Assembly (NCBI GenBank): GCA_947561585.1
Contig: CANNZV010000498.1
Span: forward strand, 457,907-521,906
DNA length: 64,000 nucleotides
Origin: Caprella mutica
Lineage: Eukaryota; Arthropoda; Malacostraca; Amphipoda; Caprellidae
Reading direction: 5' to 3'
Below the pieces are notes generated by a model that was not told where the DNA came from, made no database searches, and saw only the letters and a list, made by a program, of their open reading frames with translations. The position numbers were made by a program, and so were the translations under genes. Shown one piece after another: positions 58,007 to 64,000 of this stretch. Every line of letters starts with the position of its first letter. Position 1 is the stretch's first letter.

Positions 58007-61000
58007 ATGACGCCGGTGAAGAAGGCAAAAGTTTGCTCTTATGAAAAGTGTACTAATACTTCTAAAACAAATGAAAAAGTTTCTTTTTTCAACTTTCGAG
58101 AAAAAAGTTGTCAACAGTGGGTTGAGGCATGTGCTATTAAAAAATTGTACAACTTGACAGCTACTACTCTTAGAAATAAATATTATGTGTGTGGTGACCA
58201 TTTTGAAAAAACACAATTTAGAAAGGTTCTTTCCCCGTACAAGAAACTCCTCAAGCCGGAAGCATGCCCTTTAGCTGGATCTGGAAGTAAGTACCTAATT
58301 TGCTCATTTCATTACTATTAGGTAGATACTGATATTCTGATAATGAATAACTGAAATACCTATAGGTAGTTAGCCCAAGTAATAAATCATGGCCAACTGC
58401 CAAGCCAGTCTGTAAAATATGGAATATTTTTGACTCTCTGTGGTAAATCTTGAATTAATTCCTAGGTTACCATTAATTTAGCTGCGTGAGATTCCAGATA
58501 ATTATGATTTCTTTACGGGACAGTTTTTACAGACTCTGAGACTGGCTGCCAAGTTCTGAAACATGCTCCTGCATGATATGCTCTCTAATAAATTTTTCCC
58601 CTCTTAAATTGCTCTCCAAAATCTGATTTCCCTTTGGTAACACTGCGAATTGCCCAGACTGCAAAGTGTGCCTAATCAGTCTCCAGATATTTTATTTTTG
58701 GGGAATTTCTCTCCAATGATTTTCAAATTTCTCTCCAAAATGACCAATATTCTCAAAAAACTCTCCAATAATTACATGTAAACATAGGAATTAATTAGAA
58801 AATTGTCGCCGAATTAGGCCTGAATAATTCAGGAGTCCAATTTCAAGGCCTCATTTATTGCCAGACGCCAGGTAGTGTCCCGACAAACCAAGTTACAGAG
58901 TGTGGGAATACTCGCCAATTAATTGGTGAGGATTTTTGACTTCTGGAGAGTGGAAAATAGAAAATTGGTGAGGATTTTCTAATTTCTTCCAATGTTACAA
59001 TCGCCAGTCTGCAGAATATGGGAGATATTTAGGATATTCTCTATGAACAATTTTGAATTAATTCCTATATTTACATTAATTTAGCTACGAACAGTTATGA
59101 ATTAATCCCTATATTTACATTAATTTTACTGTGAACAGAAAAAGAGACCTCTACAAACACTTTACCAGTTTCAGCAGAGTAAATAGAATAAAAATTAGAT
59201 TTTGGAGAGTAGAAAAAAAAAATGCTGGAGAGTCCTCTCCACTTGGCTATGATTTTTGAACACTATAGAACTTGGCGACAATAACAAACAAACTTAACAA
59301 AGTATTCTCAGTTGCCCGTCGCCGCTCACCGTGGCATGTTGTCGCTCAAAAAAATATCTCCGAGGTTTTAACAGAGTTTTATCATTAGCTTATGAAGAGT
59401 GACAGTGTGGGAATCCTCGCCAATTAATTGGTGAGGATTTTTGACTTCTGGAGAGTGGAAAATAGAAAATTGGTGAGGATTTTCTAATTTCTTCCTATGT
59501 TACAATGTTAATTTGGAGAGTAAATAGAGCAAAATTTTGATTTTGGAGAGTAAAAATACTGGAGAGTCCTCTCCACTAGGCTAGGATTTTTGCACACTAT
59601 ATAACTTGGAATGCACACTGGATACTACTACTAGGTAGCCAATTTATTGCCTGTCTGTAAAATATGGAATATTTTTCTGAGATAGTGAGACTCTCTGCGT
59701 TAAATCTTGAATTAATTCCTAGGTTACCATTAATTCAGGCTTTTAGCTGAGTGAGATTCCAGAAAATGATGATTTCTCTGCGGGAGAGTGGCCTGTTTTT
59801 ACAGACTGGCCAAGTAAAATAGTATGGCTCTCAGTCTCTCCATTACTCTCTCCAGCTCTCCAAAATAAATCTTAATTTCTCTCCAAAATGGAAAATTATT
59901 GGAAAATTCTCTCCAAATTAACATTGTAGCATAGGAGAAAATTAGATATTTCTCTCCATGAGCATTTGAAAATTGAAAGACTCAAAAATACTGCCATTTT
60001 CTCGCCATTAACATGGCCATTTTGCCAGATATCTCGGAGTCTTTTTTCAACCTGAAAATATCCTCCCCTGAATCTCGGAGAGTTTTTGGTATTTTCTCCT
60101 ATGTTAACCATTAATTATTTGGGAGAGTAATTAAATCTTCACAATTTCTCAGAGAGAGAGAGAGAGAGTGCATTCTTATAATTTTTTACAGAGAATCAGA
60201 GCACTGTATGCCATGGAATGCAGACTGGAAAGTCGGCAGAATTTTTGCTATTTAATTTATTCCTAATAGGTAGTACCATTAACTTGATGAAATACAGTAG
60301 CTAATTAGAATAATTAATGTTCAATTTATATTTAATATAACAGTAATTCATAATACTTTTAAATAGTGAACCACAATTTACGTTATATGAAGAATTATGT
60401 TAATTAACCACTATATGTATTTTGTGAAGACTTCATTTGTGTACTATCCATATAACTTATAAGTATATATTATCTTTTCTCAGAGTCTTCCGGGTCTCCA
60501 AGAAAGGTGAAAGAAACGCCTTCAAAATTAAAAAAGGATGATGACCAGGTAAATATTTTCTTTCTTCTTAATTGGAGAGTATCAAATTTTGGTATCTGAA
60601 AATGAGCCAAAAGATGCGAGTCCCATCACTAATTATTACAATTATTTTTTAACATGATGATAAACTGTTATTTGTAGGATTTTGTGAAATCCTATCAATT
60701 AAGTCTCCTTTGAATACCTGTTGTCAATCACATAAATTGAACCAAAAGTTTTTAATTACAGGTTGGATTTTCAAATTCACTCTTGAAATCTCCAGCGAAG
60801 AGAAGTGGTTCTCCTACTATTGGAAGTTCTACAAAGAAATTGAGGGGCAACCGGAAAAAACCTACATGTGACTCTCCTGCTTGTAAAGAGGTAATTACAT
60901 AATACTTGTAGCTATAGTTTGTGTTGAAGGTTTGCTTCTTCTGGCAGGGGGCCTTTAAAAAAAAAAAAAAAGTGTGTGTGTGTTGAAACTAATTGGATAA

Positions 61001-62294
61001 ATTTTTACAATGATTTTTTAACAGGATGATGAACTGTTATTTGTTGGTTTTTGTGATACCCCATCAAAGTCTCCTTTGAGAACAGGTTCACGGACACCTA
61101 TTTATTCTTCTGGGAAAAAATCAAGAGTAAGTTTTTTGAGAATTGTATTTTGAAATAGCTAGCTATATTTTTTCTTTTCTAAAGACTTCATTATTCTTAA
61201 AATAAAGAATAATTAAAACCTTTACCAAAGGGGAGTTCTATATTATATCTGTGTGTAATTTTAAAGTAACTACTTTCCATTTTTTAGGTTATCAAGAAGC
61301 CATCTGAATTTAAGTTGGGTGCGCAACGCAAACTAGCATATGAAAGTTGTATGCATGATTCTCCTGAATGTGATGAGGTAAACAATTTAATAAACTAGCT
61401 ACATTTTGAGAATTTACATTTTTTTTGTAATTATAATAACTTAATAACTAAGATCAGCAACATCATGATTTATGAATACTATATCGCTAATGTTAATAAC
61501 AGACCTTATTTATTCAGGTTGTTTCTACTGCTTCTCCATGCGCAAAAGCCTGTCCTAGAAGAATTGAAAGACGTGATGGCAGAGCACCTAAAAGGTTGAA
61601 GAGAACACCAGCTTCGAAAAGGAATAGAAACAATCCTAAGTTCAAAAGATTGAATGTTGATGACTTTTGTGTCACATATGAAAACCTTCTTGGCCCTGAA
61701 TTGACAGAATTGTGCAAGATGAAGCTCCTCAAGAAAAAAGTTAAATTTTTGCACTCCACTCCTTACCAAAAATTTCTCGGTGTTAATATGATGATAGCAA
61801 CATCCAAGTATGGCTACAAATTTATGGAGAGTGTCCTGCCGCTACCATCATATAGCACTGTACTCAGGAGTATTCGCAATTTGTCAACTACCCCAGGAAT
61901 TTCGACTAGAAATACAGCCAGCCTAAAGGTGAAGGTATTTCCAAAGAATACTAAGGATAAACTTGTGTTCCTTCTCCTTGATGAGATGACTCTCAGAAAG
62001 GGATTTTCATATGATGAATCATCTGATATTATATATGGCTTCAAAGATGATGGTTCAGTGCGACATTCTGCATTGGCACGTAGTGCTCTGGTAGTGATGG
62101 CAGTGGGTTTCATCACTAAATGGAAATTCCCAATAGGCTACTTCTTCACTGAGAATGCGATGAAATCCTCTGAGGTCATCAAAGTTATCAAGGAAGCCAT
62201 ATGTGCAATGGAGCAGCAGGGATTTATTGTGATGGGTCTAACAACTGATCTTGGGAGCAACTTTGAGAGTGCTAGATGTTCTAGTCTTCAATAA
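58007..62294 (+). CDS. THAP9/P-element-type transposase, six exons, truncated C-terminus
   Basis: Exons by GT-AG sites and open frame: 58007-58286, 60484-60548, 60762-60890, 61025-61126, 61288-61377, 61518-62294. Phases match throughout, giving 480 codons without a stop. Exon 1 is a THAP zinc finger: CSYEKC, W of QQWVEAC, CGDHF, and the LKPEACPL end. Exons 2-5 are Ser/Lys-rich with short Cys motifs (TCDSPACKE, HDSPECDE). Exon 6 holds the P-type RNase-H-like core: LPLPSYSTVLRSIRNL, LLLDEMTLRKGFSYD (first Asp) and GLTTDLGSNF (second Asp). The GTP-binding insertion and C-terminus are missing: the frame runs into a 119-bp tandem repeat and stops. So it is probably non-transposing, but it may encode a DNA-binding protein. 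Confidence 0.85.
58287..60483 (+). other. Large intron 1 with internal direct repeats
   Basis: About 2.2 kb. A segment of about 110 bp (GTGTGGGAAT, CTCGCCAATTAATTGGTGAG, GACTTCTGGAGAGTGGAAAA) occurs at about 58900 and again at about 59405. GGAGAG/CTCTCC phrases recur throughout in both orientations; an (AG)n run lies at 60152-60168. The small ORF at 59896-60111 (-) is not supported. Confidence 0.7.
60644..60735 (+). pseudogene. Decayed duplicate of exon 4 inside intron 2
   Basis: ATGATGATAAACTGTTATTT, TAGGATTTTGTGA and TTAAGTCTCCTTTGA match exon 4 and its acceptor (ACAGGATGATGAACTGTTAT, AAGTCTCCTTTGAGAAC). The acceptor AG is changed to AT and the frame is interrupted, so it is probably skipped. 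Confidence 0.85.
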
Positions 62295-62511
62295 TAGTAT
62301 TAATTAACTTCGTTCATTTATAAGAGAACTGGAAATATTTATTTATTAGCTTTTTCTATTATATGTGTTCGAAATATATTTCAATTCAACTAGATGTTCT
62401 AGTCTTCAATAATAGTCTTAATTAACTTTAGTTCATTTATAAGAGAACTGGAAATATTTATTTATTAGTGTTTTCTATTATATGTGTTCGAAATATATTT
62501 CAATGCAGCTA
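62272..62511. repeat. Two tandem 118-119 bp units at the gene/PLE junction
   Basis: CTAGATGTTCTAGTCTTC occurs at 62272 and 62390, and CTAGATGT a third time at 62509. The first unit supplies the last codons and stop of the truncated transposase. It is probably a breakpoint product, or the start of the downstream element. Confidence 0.88.
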
Positions 62512-62563
62512 GATGTCGATATTCTTTCCTTTTTATTATTTTATATATATTTACAGAAATCAA

Positions 62564-63040
62564 ATGAGCAACCAATATAAGCAAGAAGAAAAGAATCTAC
62601 GCAAAATAGTAACTGAACACATCAAACCAAAAAATGATAAAAAAATAATTAACCTACTTGTTTACTACAAAAACAGGAAACTCTCCCACCTTCTAATCAG
62701 GAATAACATCCACAAAGACCAAACCAATAGTCATGTGGTGTATAAGCACGTATGCGACCAGGAGGGGTGTCAACCCCCCCAATTCTACGTTGGTTATACA
62801 ACCACAACCCTCAAACAACGTCTCTTGGCACATACACAAAAGGGCAGCATCAAAGACCACAACCAAAATCTCCATAATAGAAAAATCAAGACCATAGACC
62901 TAACCAATTCTACAACCGTAATCCATCGATCAACAGACAGAAACGAACTCATCATAGCCGAAGCACTCATGATCAAATCTCAAAAACCTACAATCAATAA
63001 CCAACGAGAAGGAGAGGTACGGATACTCCAAATATTTTAG
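62564..63040 (+). CDS. GIY-YIG endonuclease domain of a Penelope-like element
   Basis: 158 aa from the ATG at 62564 (MSNQYKQEEKNL); the frame upstream is low-complexity. Motifs: YKNRKLSHLLIRNN; VVYKHVCDQEGC (the first signature strand plus a Cys pair typical of this family); FYVGYTTTTLKQRLLAH with the YIG-equivalent and the catalytic Arg; then ELIIAEALMIKSQKPTINNQ with the catalytic Glu and the Asn-rich end. These match the endonuclease that PLEs carry after their RT. It is a 3' fragment of a larger protein, not a complete gene. Confidence 0.88.
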   Translation: MSNQYKQEEKNLRKIVTEHIKPKNDKKIINLLVYYKNRKLSHLLIRNNIHKDQTNSHVVYKHVCDQEGCQPPQFYVGYTTTTLKQRLLAHTQKGSIKDHNQNLHNRKIKTIDLTNSTTVIHRSTDRNELIIAEALMIKSQKPTINNQREGEVRILQIF

Positions 63041-63687
63041 TTCTTCATTATCATTTCTAATCCTTATATCTGTTTTTTTTTTTTCTCTCTCTCTACTTTA
63101 TATATCTCAAATCCTCAATTAATATTTTTAATTTGCATAATTATATATTTACCTCTGGAACAATACCCATTTCATTTTAAAAACATATGTATTAGACAGG
63201 ATTTTCACCATCAAATCAATTGTTATTTATTTTTAGTTTTACTCCATAAACTCTCTAGGTGACGCATCATACTTAAATAATCTGCCAGCATCCACTAAAC
63301 CTAGTTATTAATTCTGACCAAAAGATTCACTCAGTCTTACATTACCTCTTTAAATCCTAACTATATTACCTTCACTTCTCGCATTAATGTTTTTATTTTC
63401 ACTTTTCATTGTCCCATCAAATTTTAATTAGTGACATGCTAGTTTTCACATAGTCATTTTGAAATACCAAACTAACATTATTTTTCCATAAAAATTGCAT
63501 AATTCGTAACATTACATTCATTTTTTTTTAACCAATAATCCTTTCCTTCTCTTGTTAAGTTATACATTTCTTTTTTTCCTTCTGTTTATGTTCATTTAGT
63601 CTAACCATCTCTATTACATCAGTCTAAGCATTTATATTTTATTTCTGTTCTTCTTAATTCCAGACTGTCTGTATATATTTTAAATAC
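63041..63687 (+). other. PLE 3' untranslated region
   Basis: T- and C-rich plus strand with CTCTCTCTCT and T-runs. No ORF. Confidence 0.5.
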
Positions 63688-63720
63688 CTGAAGATGATAA
63701 AAGTCATTTATCGAAACGTT
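63688..63720 (+). ncRNA. Hammerhead-like motif at the PLE end
   Basis: CTGAAGA, one unpaired T, stem GATAAA / TTTATC with loop AGTCA, then GAAACGTT. Penelope-like elements are known to carry hammerhead ribozymes near their ends, and CUGANGA..GAAAC fits that core. The extra T before helix II departs from the canonical geometry. Confidence 0.5.
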
Positions 63721-63760
63721 GTGAATTTTTTTTTTTAATATTGTGTTTTAATCAATAAAA

Positions 63761-64000
63761 ATTATAGTTTCATTTAATAATAAGATGGCAATCAAAAATT
63801 TAATTTCCTTCTGGCTCTCAAAATGCATACTGAAAATAATATCTCAAGAAAATTTAGTTATATTCAGAAAACTCGAAAAACAAAGTAAAAAATTATCTAA
63901 AGTAAAGGCTCATCTACTCTTCAATGAGACATGCTTAATATATTTATTAGTGCTTTTTCCATTATTAGGGACTAAATAAATGATGTATTCAAGTACCACT
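63761..64000. other. Window end, nothing recognised
   Basis: AT-rich. The 64-aa frame at 63785-63979 has no motif. Confidence 0.4.

Larger units (their letters stand above)
62512..63760 (+). mobile_element. Penelope-like element, 5'-truncated
   Basis: Contains only the C-terminal endonuclease part of the polyprotein, a 3' untranslated region of about 650 bp, and a hammerhead-like hairpin near its end. The reverse transcriptase is absent. A splice-acceptor-like TTATATATATTTACAG precedes the ORF; introns are known in Penelope-like elements. Confidence 0.8.

Noticed and set aside
61506..62116. Minus-strand ORFs over exon 6
   Set aside because: Shadows of the THAP/P-transposase exon, which has splice sites and family motifs on the plus strand.
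62693..62976. Two 60-aa minus-strand ORFs
   Set aside because: Antisense to the GIY-YIG coding region.

Overview
The window is nuclear DNA of a metazoan, most likely an invertebrate. It is strongly AT-rich, one gene has canonical GT-AG introns, and nearly everything recognisable is an animal transposable element (TE): a Jockey/CR1-group non-LTR element, a Penelope-like element, Tc1/mariner, hAT, P/THAP9-like elements and many MITEs. An arthropod would fit, but nothing here settles the phylum. I see no rRNA, tRNA, CRISPR array or bacterial-style operon, and no gene that is clearly an intact host gene.

Region by region. 1-8.4 kb: a 36-bp AT-rich satellite split by a nearly intact minus-strand non-LTR retrotransposon (ORF1, endonuclease, reverse transcriptase). 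9-11.4 kb: a 20-bp minisatellite, a hammerhead-like hairpin and a tandemly duplicated RTE-like tail. 15.3-18.3 kb: a Tc1 element with very long inverted repeats, then a 31-bp minisatellite split by a GC-rich MITE. 19-27 kb: a dispersed repeat called R1 here, a DD41D mariner with a TTAA MITE inside it, and several further TTAA-type MITEs. 28-34.6 kb: a palindrome-rich MITE, an OTU-protease pseudogene, a second decayed coding sequence split by the second GC-rich MITE, and a Harbinger-type MITE. 35.3-41 kb: a DD37D mariner with only two in-frame stops, then a complete hAT element (8-bp target duplication) inside an R1 copy. 41.7-48.5 kb: a TTAA MITE and two P-like elements with related CACAG termini. 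48.9-54.5 kb: R1 interrupted by another CACAG element, and several CRE/CCAAT-bearing MITEs. 54.7-56.9 kb: a GC-richer, gag-like minus-strand pseudogene broken by the third GC-rich MITE. 57-63.8 kb: a P-like MITE, a six-exon THAP/P-transposase gene whose reading frame is open across all exons but which lacks its C-terminus, and the 3' end of a Penelope-like element.

Four patterns stand out. (1) The palindrome TGACGTCA occurs 23 times between 19.4 and 58 kb and nowhere else in the window. Nine copies lie within 30 bp of a CCAAT box, in several unrelated repeat families. (2) A GC-rich MITE family with minisatellite-like termini and 9-bp target duplications is present in three full copies. (3) Several elements share CACAG termini with the THAP/P-transposase gene and look like one P-like clan. 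(4) The non-LTR ORF2 is interrupted exactly at a U UUU UUA heptamer. All calls come from reading the sequence; no searches were run.
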